From Flavobacterium sp. LC2016-12 (GTDB taxonomy: Bacteria > Bacteroidota > Bacteroidia > Flavobacteriales > Flavobacteriaceae): a DNA stretch of 64,000 nt. The translations under genes and the position numbers were made by a program. The notes under the pieces are model-generated. The model saw only the letters and a program-made list of their open reading frames with translations. It did no database searches and was not told where the DNA came from. The stretch spans positions 124,001 to 188,000 of the forward strand of contig NZ_JADKPT010000002.1 in assembly GCF_015351595.1 (NCBI RefSeq), read 5' to 3'. Positions 8,529 through 16,064 of the stretch are shown one piece after another. Position 1 is the first letter of the stretch, and every line of letters starts with the position of its first letter.

Positions 8529-9503
8529 ATGCACGATATTAGTCAGTACCAGGAATTTTTCATTAGTTATTTAGAAAACCAAAGCATAGACAAAGAGCCC
8601 AAAAATCTTTACGAACCTATTACCTATATTTTAGGGCTTGGCGGAAAACGAATGCGTCCGGTACTAACTTTAATGGCTGCAGAAGTTTTTGATGCCGATT
8701 ATAAAATAGCCCTTCCGGCAGCGATGGCAGTTGAAGTTTTCCATAATTTCTCGTTGGTTCATGATGACATTATGGATGATGCACCTTTACGAAGAGGGCA
8801 AGTAACTGTTCATGAAAAATGGAATATCAATACTGGAATTCTTTCCGGCGATGCAATGTTAATTCTGGCTTATCAGTATTTCGAACAATACGAACCAACT
8901 GTTTTTAGGGATTTAGCAAAATTATTCAGCAAAACAGCCCTTGAAGTTTGCGAAGGACAACAATGGGATGTTGATTTTGAAGAAAGAAACAATGTAACCA
9001 TTTCGGAATACCTGAAAATGATCGAATATAAAACAGCTGTTTTAGTTGCTGCAGCCATGAAAATGGGTGCTATTGTAGCGAAAACTTCTGAAAAAGAAGC
9101 TGATTTAATTTATGATTTTGGACTTAATCTTGGATTGGCATTTCAGTTACAAGATGATTATTTAGATGCTTTCGGAGATCCGGAAACCTTTGGAAAACAA
9201 GTTGGGGGAGATATTATCGAAAACAAAAAAACGTATTTATATCTAAAAGCTCTTGAATTTTCATCTAAAGAAAAAGCAGCAGAATTACGACAGTTATTCG
9301 AATTACAATTAGAAGATAATTTAGAAAAAATAGAAACTGCGAAAGCGATTTTTAATGCATCAGGAGCTTCAAAAGCGACTCAGGAAGCGATAGAAATGTA
9401 CACTTTTAAAGCTTTTGAAACTTTAGAAAAAATGGATATTAATGCCGAAAAGAAAAGTATTTTGAGAACTTTCGGTGAAAATCTAATGGGACGTAAGGTT
9501 TAA
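8529..9503 (+). CDS. Polyprenyl (isoprenyl) diphosphate synthase
   Basis: The 324-residue protein carries the defining trans-prenyltransferase motifs: GGKRMRP (about 38-44), the first Asp-rich motif HDDIMDD followed by APLRRG (about 78-90), and the second, QDDYLDAFGD (about 207), followed by a Gly- and Lys-containing GKQVGGDI segment. It condenses isopentenyl diphosphate with allylic diphosphates in the cytoplasm. The product could feed menaquinone side chains, carotenoids or undecaprenyl precursors; chain length cannot be set with confidence from sequence alone. A small unknown gene follows at about 107 bp. Confidence 0.93.
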   Translation: MHDISQYQEFFISYLENQSIDKEPKNLYEPITYILGLGGKRMRPVLTLMAAEVFDADYKIALPAAMAVEVFHNFSLVHDDIMDDAPLRRGQVTVHEKWNINTGILSGDAMLILAYQYFEQYEPTVFRDLAKLFSKTALEVCEGQQWDVDFEERNNVTISEYLKMIEYKTAVLVAAAMKMGAIVAKTSEKEADLIYDFGLNLGLAFQLQDDYLDAFGDPETFGKQVGGDIIENKKTYLYLKALEFSSKEKAAELRQLFELQLEDNLEKIETAKAIFNASGASKATQEAIEMYTFKAFETLEKMDINAEKKSILRTFGENLMGRKV

Positions 9504-9610
9504 AAAAATCAATAACAATAGCAATTGCAAAAATCAATTTTAAACAGATGTCGCAATAATATTGAAATTGACATTGCCATTGGATTTTGAAATTTGAAAT
9601 TGATAAAAAT

Positions 9611-9964
9611 ATGTTTGTAGCACCAATAAATACCGAGTCCTTATTAGCAGAAGCTCAGGCAGAGACTTTATATCTCAACCTGATCGAACAAATCAACAAG
9701 GATTTTAATTTAGCCAATGAAGGAATCGATTTTCCGTTAAGTATTTCTCCAGACGAATTAAAAATTCAGCTACACGAAAAAATCTATCGAATGATTCAGT
9801 ACAAATTCGCTGAATATTTGAACCTCCTTTACATTATAGATGTTTCTGAAATCGAAATAAAAAAACTAGACGGTTCAGATTTGGTGATTCTTGCCGAACA
9901 GGTTTCATTTTTGATTTTAAAAAGAGAATGGCAGAAGGTTTGGTTTCGGAAGAATTTTAAGTAG
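9611..9964 (+). CDS. Conserved-looking small protein of unknown function
   Basis: I do not recognise a domain. The frame opens at a TTG (9587), but the ATG at 9611 gives a protein of 117 residues (MFVAPINTESLLAEAQAETL) and is preferred. It is helical and acidic in the first half (INKDFNLANEGIDFPLSIS) with a basic, aromatic C-terminus (LKREWQKVWFRKNFK). No signal peptide or membrane span is present, so it is probably cytoplasmic. It follows the polyprenyl synthase gene on the same strand, but the 107-bp gap is filled with AAATTGAAATTG-like words, so co-transcription is uncertain. Confidence 0.6.
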   Translation: MFVAPINTESLLAEAQAETLYLNLIEQINKDFNLANEGIDFPLSISPDELKIQLHEKIYRMIQYKFAEYLNLLYIIDVSEIEIKKLDGSDLVILAEQVSFLILKREWQKVWFRKNFK

Positions 9965-9998
9965 AAGGTTCTAAGTTACTGAGATGCTAAGGTTTTTT
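9965..9998 (+). repeat. CTAAG-family dispersed repeat, copy 1
   Basis: The stretch reads AAGGTTCTAAGTTACTGAG then ATGCTAAGG. It is related to copies at 10421-10460 (inverted), 44912-44945 and 61068-61095. It lies just 3' of the unknown gene ending at 9964. Confidence 0.6.
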
Positions 9999-10003
9999 TT
10001 AGA

Positions 10004-10405
10004 TTAAATCTTACTCCAGTTAAAAAACTTAACATTTCCTTTGTGTTTTATATCTTCTTCGTCATTTCCGTGAATTGGAAGATACATATCTTCTTCCAAA
10101 ACAAACATTTTCTGGTTATTTAAAATTCCATCAATTTCTTCTGTTAATTTATTTAATTCTTCAAGTAAATTATTCCCTGCAGATGCACCGATATGAATAT
10201 GCCAATCACATTTACTTTCATGGTTTTCAAAACCAAGTGTTAATTCCAAATTATAAGTCGCAATCCATAAAGATCTACTCCCACTTATACTTTTGATGGA
10301 ACAGTCGAACGAATGATCTTCTTTAAAATCAATATTTTCTAAAAATTCAGAATGATTATCTTTTAAATAATTTAAAACTATATTCGAATATAAAACCTGA
10401 TTCAT
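10004..10405 (-). CDS. Protein of unknown function, 133 residues
   Basis: No family is recognised. The product starts at ATG (MNQVLYSNIVLNYLKDNHSE), has no signal peptide or membrane span, and is acidic. The middle part looks like beta strands (SLWIATYNLELTLGFEN) followed by CDWHIHIGASAGNNLLEELN and a helical, acidic tail (LTEEIDGILNNQKMF). The pattern could fit a small immunity-like or cargo protein, but that is a guess. The gene sits alone and is flanked on both sides by CTAAG-family repeats in opposite orientation, which could mean it arrived as a small insertion. Confidence 0.55.
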   Translation of the reverse strand: MNQVLYSNIVLNYLKDNHSEFLENIDFKEDHSFDCSIKSISGSRSLWIATYNLELTLGFENHESKCDWHIHIGASAGNNLLEELNKLTEEIDGILNNQKMFVLEEDMYLPIHGNDEEDIKHKGNVKFFNWSKI

Positions 10406-10420
10406 GGTATTTTTATTATT

Positions 10421-10460
10421 AAAACCTTAGCAACTTAGCTCCTCAGAACCTTAGCCCCTC
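10421..10460 (-). repeat. CTAAG-family dispersed repeat, copy 2 (inverted)
   Basis: On the minus strand it reads GGCTAAGGTTCTGAGGAGCT followed by AAGTTGCTAAGG, matching copy 1 at 9965-9998 in inverted orientation. The 10004-10405 gene lies between the two. Confidence 0.6.
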
Positions 10461-11012
10461 TTAAAAATACGCTCTCACAAAAGGCATAAATCCAGAACCG
10501 TAAAGACTTTTATTCGGATTATACAAAACATCGTAGCGAGCACCAATCGTTACATTTCCAGTTCTGTAACCAGCACCAAGATACAAGGCGGTGTTCCAAA
10601 AATCATCAGAATAAGCAGGGAAATTATAGCTTGCTTCATATTCTGCATTGACTCTCACCTGCTCTAATTCGGCAGAGAGTTGAAGTTGCGGAATTGGATT
10701 TACATAGGTTAGAAAACTTGCTCCGTACACAAAAGATTCATAATAATTCTTTTGATATAAATAACCAAATTGCAATCCAACACCCAGAGATACAATCTCA
10801 TTAACATTATAAATTGCACTTGGCATTACAGAAATATCGGTATATCCAGATCCAAATCCAAGACCTAATCCACCTCCGAACTGAACTTTATCCCAAAAAT
10901 CATTGTGGTTGTTTATAACATAGTTTTGCTGGGCACTTGCATAACTAGAAAAAAAGACTGTCATAATCACAAAAAAAGATTTGAAAACGATTGAAATTTG
11001 ATTTTTCTTCAT
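10461..11012 (-). CDS. Small outer-membrane beta-barrel protein
   Basis: The frame extends to 11108, but ATG at 11012 (MKKNQISIVF) gives a clean signal peptide ending ...FFSSYASAQQ and 183 residues, so this start is chosen. The mature part is made of alternating, aromatic-rich amphipathic strands (GGGLGLGFGSGY, LGVGLQFGYLYQ, LYLGAGYRTGNVTIGARYDV) and ends with an aromatic residue (FVRAYF), as in small OmpA-like or opacity-type barrels. No specific function is suggested. It is divergent from sucA across a 116-bp region that contains a strong palindrome at 11035-11058. Confidence 0.75.
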   Translation of the reverse strand: MKKNQISIVFKSFFVIMTVFFSSYASAQQNYVINNHNDFWDKVQFGGGLGLGFGSGYTDISVMPSAIYNVNEIVSLGVGLQFGYLYQKNYYESFVYGASFLTYVNPIPQLQLSAELEQVRVNAEYEASYNFPAYSDDFWNTALYLGAGYRTGNVTIGARYDVLYNPNKSLYGSGFMPFVRAYF

Positions 11013-11034
11013 AGTTAGATCTATTTTTAACAAA

Positions 11035-11058
11035 TTTTTACGTAAAAGTACGTAAAAA
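11035..11058. promoter_or_regulatory. Palindrome in the barrel-gene/sucA divergent region
   Basis: TTTTTACGTA (11035-11044), AAAG, TACGTAAAAA (11049-11058) form perfect 10-bp arms. The site lies upstream of both divergent genes, and so could be an operator for either, or a cruciform-forming element. Confidence 0.55.
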
Positions 11059-11084
11059 AAAGATTTAAATAAATGTGATTGTTG

Positions 11085-11092
11085 TACTTTTG
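11085..11092 (+). promoter_or_regulatory. sucA promoter -7 element
   Basis: TACTTTTG lies 36 bases before the ATG at 11129. It rules out the earlier in-frame start at 11075, which would precede the transcript. Confidence 0.65.
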
Positions 11093-11128
11093 CCATTCTA
11101 TTTAACAAAAAGTATATTCACTAATATT

Positions 11129-13903
11129 ATGGATAGGTTTTCATTTTTAAATGCAGCGCATACAGAGTTTTTCGCACAATTATACGATCAATATTTAGTT
11201 AACCCAGACAGCGTTGAGCCTAGCTGGAGAAGTTTTTTTCAAGGTTTCGACTTTGGACAAACAACTTATAATGACGAAAATCCGGTTCAGCAGATTGTTG
11301 AATATGTGACTAGCGACAACACAGATTACAGCAAAGTTTCAGAAAAACTTCAAAAAGAATTCAACGTATTAAAATTAATCGATGGTTACCGTACGCGCGG
11401 GCATTTGTTCACAAAAACAAATCCGGTGCGTGATCGTAGAACTTCATCTCCAACTTTAGACATTGAGAATTTCGGATTAACAACTGCTGATCTTTCAACA
11501 GTTTTTGATGCGGCTAAGACTATCGGAGTTGGACCTTCTACTTTACAGGATATCGTAACGCGTCTTAAATCGATTTACTGCCAACATATTGGAATTGAAT
11601 ATATGTACATCAGAAATCCTGGTGTTGTAAAATGGATTCAGGATAAATTAGCAGTTAATGTTAACCAGCCTAATTTTTCTACAGAAGAAAAGAAAACCAT
11701 CTTAAATAAATTAAACGAAGCAGTTTCTTTCGAGAACTTCTTACACACTAAATATGTTGGACAAAAACGTTTTTCACTAGAAGGTGGAGAATCTATTATT
11801 CCAGCTTTAGATGCTTTGATCGAGCAAGCTGCTGAAAAAGGTGTTGAACAATTCGTAATGGGAATGGCACACCGTGGTCGTTTGAACGTTTTGGCAAACA
11901 TCTTCGGAAAATCTACTCAGGATATTTTTGGTGAGTTTGACGGTAAAGATTACGATCAGGAATATTTTGATGGTGACGTAAAATACCACTTAGGTCTTAC
12001 GGCTGACAAAAAAACAAGATCAGGAAAAAGCATTAATATCAATTTAGCACCAAACCCTTCACACTTAGAAACGGTTGGAGCTGTAATTGAAGGAATTACA
12101 AGAGCAAAACAAGATAAATATTATGCTGACGATTTCTCTAAAGTATTACCTATCGCCGTTCACGGAGATGCTGCAATTGCAGGACAAGGTATCTTATATG
12201 AAATCATTCAGATGGCTCAGCTTGACGGTTACAAAACTGGAGGAACAATCCACATTGTAATTAATAACCAGGTTGGTTTTACTACAAACTATTTAGACGC
12301 TCGTTCTTCTACTTATTGTACAGACGTTGCCAAAGTAACATTATCTCCAGTATTACACGTAAATGCTGATGATGCTGAAGCTGTGGTACACGCAGTATCT
12401 TTTGCATTAGACTACAGAATGCAATTTGGACGTGACGTATTTATCGATTTGTTAGGATACAGAAAATACGGTCATAACGAAGGTGACGAACCTCGTTTCA
12501 CTCAGCCTGTTTTATATAAAATCATCGCAAAACATAAAAATCCAAGAGATATTTATGCTGAGAAATTATTGTCTGACGGCGTAATCGATGCTTCTTATGT
12601 AAATGCTTTAGAAAAAGAATACAAATCTAATATGGAAGAGAATTTAGAAGCTTCCCGTAAAAAAGATTTGACAATTATAACACCATTCATGAAAAACGAA
12701 TGGGATGGATTTGTTCAGGTAACGGATACACAAATGCTTCAAAAAGTAGACACTACTTTTGACAAAAAAGGATTGGATTCTATCATCAATACAATCTCAA
12801 CTTTACCGTCTGACAAGAAATTCATCAACAAAATAACCAAAATTGTTACGGATAGAAAAGCAGGATACGACAACAATACTATTGACTGGGGAACAGCTGA
12901 AGCATTAGCTTACGGTTCTCTTTTGACAGAAGGATTTGATGTTCGTATTTCAGGTCAGGACGTAGAGCGTGGTACTTTCTCTCACCGTCATGCAGTAGTT
13001 AAAGTGGAAGATTCTGAAGAAGAAGTAATTCTATTAGATGCTATCGAAAACAAAAAAGGAAAATTCGGTGCTTTCAACTCTCTTTTATCTGAGTACGGCG
13101 TTCTTGGTTTTGATTATGGATATGCACTAGCTAATCCAAATGCATTAACGATTTGGGAAGCACAATTTGGAGATTTCTCTAATGGAGCTCAAATTATGAT
13201 TGACCAATATATTTCATGTGGTGAAGACAAATGGAACAACCAAAATGGTATTGTTTTATTACTACCTCACGGATATGAAGGACAAGGTGCAGAACACTCT
13301 TCTGCAAGAATGGAACGTTACTTACAACTTTGTGCGAGACAAAATATGTACGTTGCAGATTGTACAACGCCAGCTAACTTCTTCCACTTGTTGAGAAGAC
13401 AAATGAAAACAAATTTCCGTAAACCTTTGGTAGTTTTCTCTCCAAAAAGTTTATTGCGTGACCCAAGATGCGTTTCTACAGTAGAAGAATTAGCAACAGG
13501 AAGTTTCCAGGAAACTATTGACGATAATACAGTAGATAAAAAAGCAGTAAAAACTTTAGTTTTTGTTACAGGTAAATTCTACTATGACATTGTTGCTGAA
13601 AGAGAAAACAACGGAAGAAATGATGTTGCAGTTGTTCGTATCGAGCAATTATTCCCTTTACCAGTGGAACAATTAAAAGAAATTATTGCTAAATACCCAA
13701 ATGCTGATGATTATGTTTGGGCACAAGAAGAGCCTAAAAACATGGGAGCTTACAGCTTTATGTTAATGAACTTCGATCTTGTAAAATGGAGATTAGCTTC
13801 ATTAAAAGCTTATGCTGCTCCGGCATCAGGAAGTTACACAAGAGCTAAACGTCGTCATGCAGATGCGATTAGAATGGTTTTCGATAAAGATTTATTCAGA
13901 TAA
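11129..13903 (+). CDS. sucA: 2-Oxoglutarate dehydrogenase E1 component
   Basis: The 924-residue E1 subunit decarboxylates 2-oxoglutarate with thiamine diphosphate and hands the succinyl group to the lipoyl arm of SucB. The start at 11129 gives the family's usual N-terminus (MDRFSFLNAAHTEFFAQLYDQY). Seen in order: the E1-specific N-terminal arm (PSWRSFFQGFDFG), MAHRGRLN (about 246), HGDAAIAGQG (about 345) of the ThDP fold, GHNEGDEP, the transketolase-like pyrimidine domain (RGTFSHRHAV, LPHGYEGQGAEHSSARMERY) and the C-terminal domain (EEPKNMGAY). sucB follows after 77 bp, so the two probably form an operon. It acts in the cytoplasm within the TCA cycle. Confidence 0.97.
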   Translation: MDRFSFLNAAHTEFFAQLYDQYLVNPDSVEPSWRSFFQGFDFGQTTYNDENPVQQIVEYVTSDNTDYSKVSEKLQKEFNVLKLIDGYRTRGHLFTKTNPVRDRRTSSPTLDIENFGLTTADLSTVFDAAKTIGVGPSTLQDIVTRLKSIYCQHIGIEYMYIRNPGVVKWIQDKLAVNVNQPNFSTEEKKTILNKLNEAVSFENFLHTKYVGQKRFSLEGGESIIPALDALIEQAAEKGVEQFVMGMAHRGRLNVLANIFGKSTQDIFGEFDGKDYDQEYFDGDVKYHLGLTADKKTRSGKSININLAPNPSHLETVGAVIEGITRAKQDKYYADDFSKVLPIAVHGDAAIAGQGILYEIIQMAQLDGYKTGGTIHIVINNQVGFTTNYLDARSSTYCTDVAKVTLSPVLHVNADDAEAVVHAVSFALDYRMQFGRDVFIDLLGYRKYGHNEGDEPRFTQPVLYKIIAKHKNPRDIYAEKLLSDGVIDASYVNALEKEYKSNMEENLEASRKKDLTIITPFMKNEWDGFVQVTDTQMLQKVDTTFDKKGLDSIINTISTLPSDKKFINKITKIVTDRKAGYDNNTIDWGTAEALAYGSLLTEGFDVRISGQDVERGTFSHRHAVVKVEDSEEEVILLDAIENKKGKFGAFNSLLSEYGVLGFDYGYALANPNALTIWEAQFGDFSNGAQIMIDQYISCGEDKWNNQNGIVLLLPHGYEGQGAEHSSARMERYLQLCARQNMYVADCTTPANFFHLLRRQMKTNFRKPLVVFSPKSLLRDPRCVSTVEELATGSFQETIDDNTVDKKAVKTLVFVTGKFYYDIVAERENNGRNDVAVVRIEQLFPLPVEQLKEIIAKYPNADDYVWAQEEPKNMGAYSFMLMNFDLVKWRLASLKAYAAPASGSYTRAKRRHADAIRMVFDKDLFR

Positions 13904-13916
13904 AAAAATGTTTCAA

Positions 13917-13954
13917 GTTTCAGGTTTTAAGTGTAACAACTTGAAACCTGAAAC
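13917..13954. repeat. Inverted repeat between sucA and sucB
   Basis: GTTTCAGGTTT (13917-13927) pairs perfectly with AAACCTGAAAC (13944-13954). There is no T-run, so it is unlikely to be a simple terminator. It may be a dispersed repeat or an mRNA-stability hairpin. Confidence 0.6.
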
Positions 13955-13980
13955 CATAAAAACCTTAAACAAAAAATAAG

Positions 13981-15222
13981 ATGATTTTAGAAATGAAAGT
14001 CCCATCACCAGGGGAATCAATAAAAGAAGTTGAAATTGCAACTTGGTTAGTAAAAGACGGAGATTATGTAGAGAAAGATCAGGCTATTGCTGAAGTAGAT
14101 TCAGATAAAGCTACTCTTGAATTACCTGCTGAAATGAGCGGTATCATTACGCTTAAAGCTGAAGAAGGTGATACAGTAGCAGTAGGCGCTGTAGTTTGTT
14201 TAATTGACACAGATGCAGCAAAACCTGCGGGGGACGCTCCAGCAGCTCCTGCGGCTGAAGCTCCAAAAGCTGAGGCTCCAAAGGCAGAAGTAAAAGCTGA
14301 AGCTCCAAAAGCAGCTCCGGCACCGGCAGCAGCAACAAGTTATGCAGCTGGAACTCCATCTCCTGCAGCAAGAAAAATATTAGACGAAAAAAATATAGCA
14401 CCAGCAACAGTTTCAGGAACTGGTAAAGGTGGAAGAATCACAAAAGACGACGCTGTAAACGCAGTACCTTCTATGGGAACTCCAACAGGAGGAAGCCGTG
14501 GATCTGAGCGTACAAAATTATCGATGTTACGTCGTAAAGTAGCGGAGAGATTAGTTGCTGCTAAAAACGAAACAGCAATGTTGACTACTTTCAATGAAGT
14601 TAACATGACACCAATCAACCAAATTCGTAATGAATACAAAGATGCATTCAAAGCGAAACATGGTGGTTTAGGTTTAGGTTTCATGTCATTCTTTACAAAA
14701 GCAGTTACAAGAGCTTTAGAATTATACCCAGATGTTAACTCAATGATGGATGGTGATTACAAAATCGCTTACGATTTTGCTGATATCTCTATCGCAGTTT
14801 CAGGACCAAAAGGATTAATGGTTCCTGTTGTTCGTAACGCTGAATTATTAACTTTCCGTGGAATTGAAGCTGAAATTAAAAGATTAGCTTTAAGAGCTCG
14901 TGACGGTCAAATTACTGTTGACGATATGACTGGTGGAACTTTCACTATTACAAACGGTGGAGTTTTTGGAAGTATGTTGAGTACTCCAATCATCAACCCT
15001 CCTCAATCAGGAATTTTAGGAATGCACAACATTATCGAGCGTCCAATCGCTGTAAACGGTAAAGTTGAAATTCACCCAATGATGTATGTTGCACTTTCTT
15101 ACGATCATAGAATTATTGACGGACGTGAGTCTGTTGGTTTCTTGGTTGCTGTAAAAGAAGCTTTAGAAAATCCAGTAGAATTATTGATGAACGGCGATGC
15201 TAAACGTGCTTTAGAATTGTAA
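13981..15222 (+). CDS. sucB: Dihydrolipoyllysine-residue succinyltransferase (E2 of 2-oxoglutarate dehydrogenase)
   Basis: The 413-residue E2 core protein has three domains. First is an N-terminal lipoyl domain (1-75) with the lipoylated Lys43 in [10 protein letters not shown]. After an Ala/Pro/Lys-rich flexible linker comes the peripheral subunit-binding domain ([15 protein letters not shown] ... [14 protein letters not shown]). The third is the catalytic acyltransferase domain, with His376 and Asp380 in [11 protein letters not shown] single lipoyl domain and the [13 protein letters not shown] segment fit SucB/OdhB. It transfers the succinyl group from SucA to CoA. The E3 (lpd) gene is not in this window. 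Confidence 0.96.
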   Translation: MILEMKVPSPGESIKEVEIATWLVKDGDYVEKDQAIAEVDSDKATLELPAEMSGIITLKAEEGDTVAVGAVVCLIDTDAAKPAGDAPAAPAAEAPKAEAPKAEVKAEAPKAAPAPAAATSYAAGTPSPAARKILDEKNIAPATVSGTGKGGRITKDDAVNAVPSMGTPTGGSRGSERTKLSMLRRKVAERLVAAKNETAMLTTFNEVNMTPINQIRNEYKDAFKAKHGGLGLGFMSFFTKAVTRALELYPDVNSMMDGDYKIAYDFADISIAVSGPKGLMVPVVRNAELLTFRGIEAEIKRLALRARDGQITVDDMTGGTFTITNGGVFGSMLSTPIINPPQSGILGMHNIIERPIAVNGKVEIHPMMYVALSYDHRIIDGRESVGFLVAVKEALENPVELLMNGDAKRALEL

Positions 15223-15247
15223 TTTTCAAATAATTTTCAATTTATAT

Positions 15248-15283
15248 AAAAAAACCTGCTCAAATTATGAGTAGGTTTTTTTA
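15248..15283 (+). terminator. Terminator after sucB
   Basis: AAAACCTGCTCA (stem to 15262) pairs with TGAGTAGGTTTT (from 15268), with a 5-base loop, one G-T pair and a run of seven T. Confidence 0.85.
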
Positions 15284-15306
15284 TACCCAAATTCAAGAAA
15301 ACTTAC

Positions 15307-15378
15307 TTAGAATAAATAAAAATAACTTGTTTTGTTTAGATTCTTAACTTAGATTTGCACTATTAAAATTTATTCTAA
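15307..15378 (+). promoter_or_regulatory. Promoter of the DUF3325/DUF3649/PepSY operon bracketed by an 11-bp inverted repeat
   Basis: The promoter is TTG (15327-15329), 20 bases, TAGATTTG (15350-15357). TTAGAATAAAT (15307-15317) and ATTTATTCTAA (15368-15378) are perfect inverted copies on either side of it. The half-sites resemble Fur-type boxes, which would fit iron control of this operon (inference). Confidence 0.6.
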
Positions 15379-15408
15379 ATAATAGTCACACGTTTTAAAT
15401 TTTTAATC

Positions 15409-15741
15409 ATGATAACAATTGCAAGTCTTATCGTTTTTTTAGCTTTTTATACTTTGTATTACACGTCAAAAAGAGCGGCTTTATCATATGATTTAGGTTT
15501 TGAAAAATGGATGCAAAAGAATCCAAGGCAAACTAAAATCACGGGACTCTTGCTTCTTTTATCTGCTTATTCCGTTTGGCTTTTTACACAATCATTGTGT
15601 TGCGGTACTTTCATGTTTTTTATTCAGCTAATGACTATTGGTAGTTTGATTATTATATTAAAACCTCTAAAAAAAGTAAATAGCATTGCTCTTTTATTGT
15701 TATTTATAATTATTGCCTTATTAGAATTTTACTATTACTAA
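15409..15741 (+). CDS. Small three-helix membrane protein, DUF3325-like
   Basis: This 110-residue protein has about three membrane helices (ITIASLIVFLAFYTLYY; TGLLLLLSAYSVWLF; the C-terminal pair around FFIQLMTIGSLIIIL and SIALLLLFIIIALLEFYYY) and a short basic loop (RAALSYDLGFEKWMQKNPRQ). Length, topology and position directly before a DUF3649-like and a PepSY_TM gene match the DUF3325 proteins found in siderophore-uptake operons of Proteobacteria. The match is by pattern and context; the molecular role of the family is unknown. It is the first gene of the operon. A CC pair (SLCCGTF) lies in the third helix. Confidence 0.6.
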   Translation: MITIASLIVFLAFYTLYYTSKRAALSYDLGFEKWMQKNPRQTKITGLLLLLSAYSVWLFTQSLCCGTFMFFIQLMTIGSLIIILKPLKKVNSIALLLLFIIIALLEFYYY

Positions 15742-15759
15742 ATTATTCTTAAGCTCTCT

Positions 15760-16062
15760 ATGCCAGCAAATCCAAAATATTTAACCCAATCTAAATGGCA
15801 ACGTTTTGCCAAAATTACTGCTGCGATTCTAGGAGGCTATTTTGTCTCTGTTACTTTTCATTTAGCACTCGCTTCATGGTTTAATCGTGCAAACATATTA
15901 ATGACGATGGCTTTTAGTGGCTTTATCCTTTGGGTTGCTTTAATGGTTGTCGCTTTTCTTGCAAAAAGCGGGTGGAAGATTTGGGGTATTTATATTCTTC
16001 TAACGCTAGTTTTTTCTCTTTTCATTTACTTGGGTCAAACCTATAATCCAACGGCACAATAA
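15760..16062 (+). CDS. Small membrane protein, DUF3649-like
   Basis: The 100-residue protein has three predicted membrane helices (ITAAILGGYFVSVTFHLAL; ILMTMAFSGFILWVALMVVAF; IWGIYILLTLVFSLFIYLG). The pattern RFAKITAAILGGYFVS...LA and the Phe/Trp-rich second helix resemble DUF3649 (iron-transporter-associated) proteins. It starts 18 bp after the DUF3325-like gene and ends 2 bp before the PepSY gene, so it belongs to the same operon. Confidence 0.6.
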   Translation: MPANPKYLTQSKWQRFAKITAAILGGYFVSVTFHLALASWFNRANILMTMAFSGFILWVALMVVAFLAKSGWKIWGIYILLTLVFSLFIYLGQTYNPTAQ

Positions 16063-16064
16063 GC

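Noticed and set aside
11075..11128. Longer SucA with 18 extra N-terminal residues
   Set aside because: The extra codons overlap the TACTTTTG promoter element, and the family N-terminus is at the ATG at 11129.
14153..14684. Minus-strand open frames opposite sucB
   Set aside because: They arise from the Ala/Pro/Lys-rich linker codons of sucB, giving Leu/Gln-rich nonsense protein.
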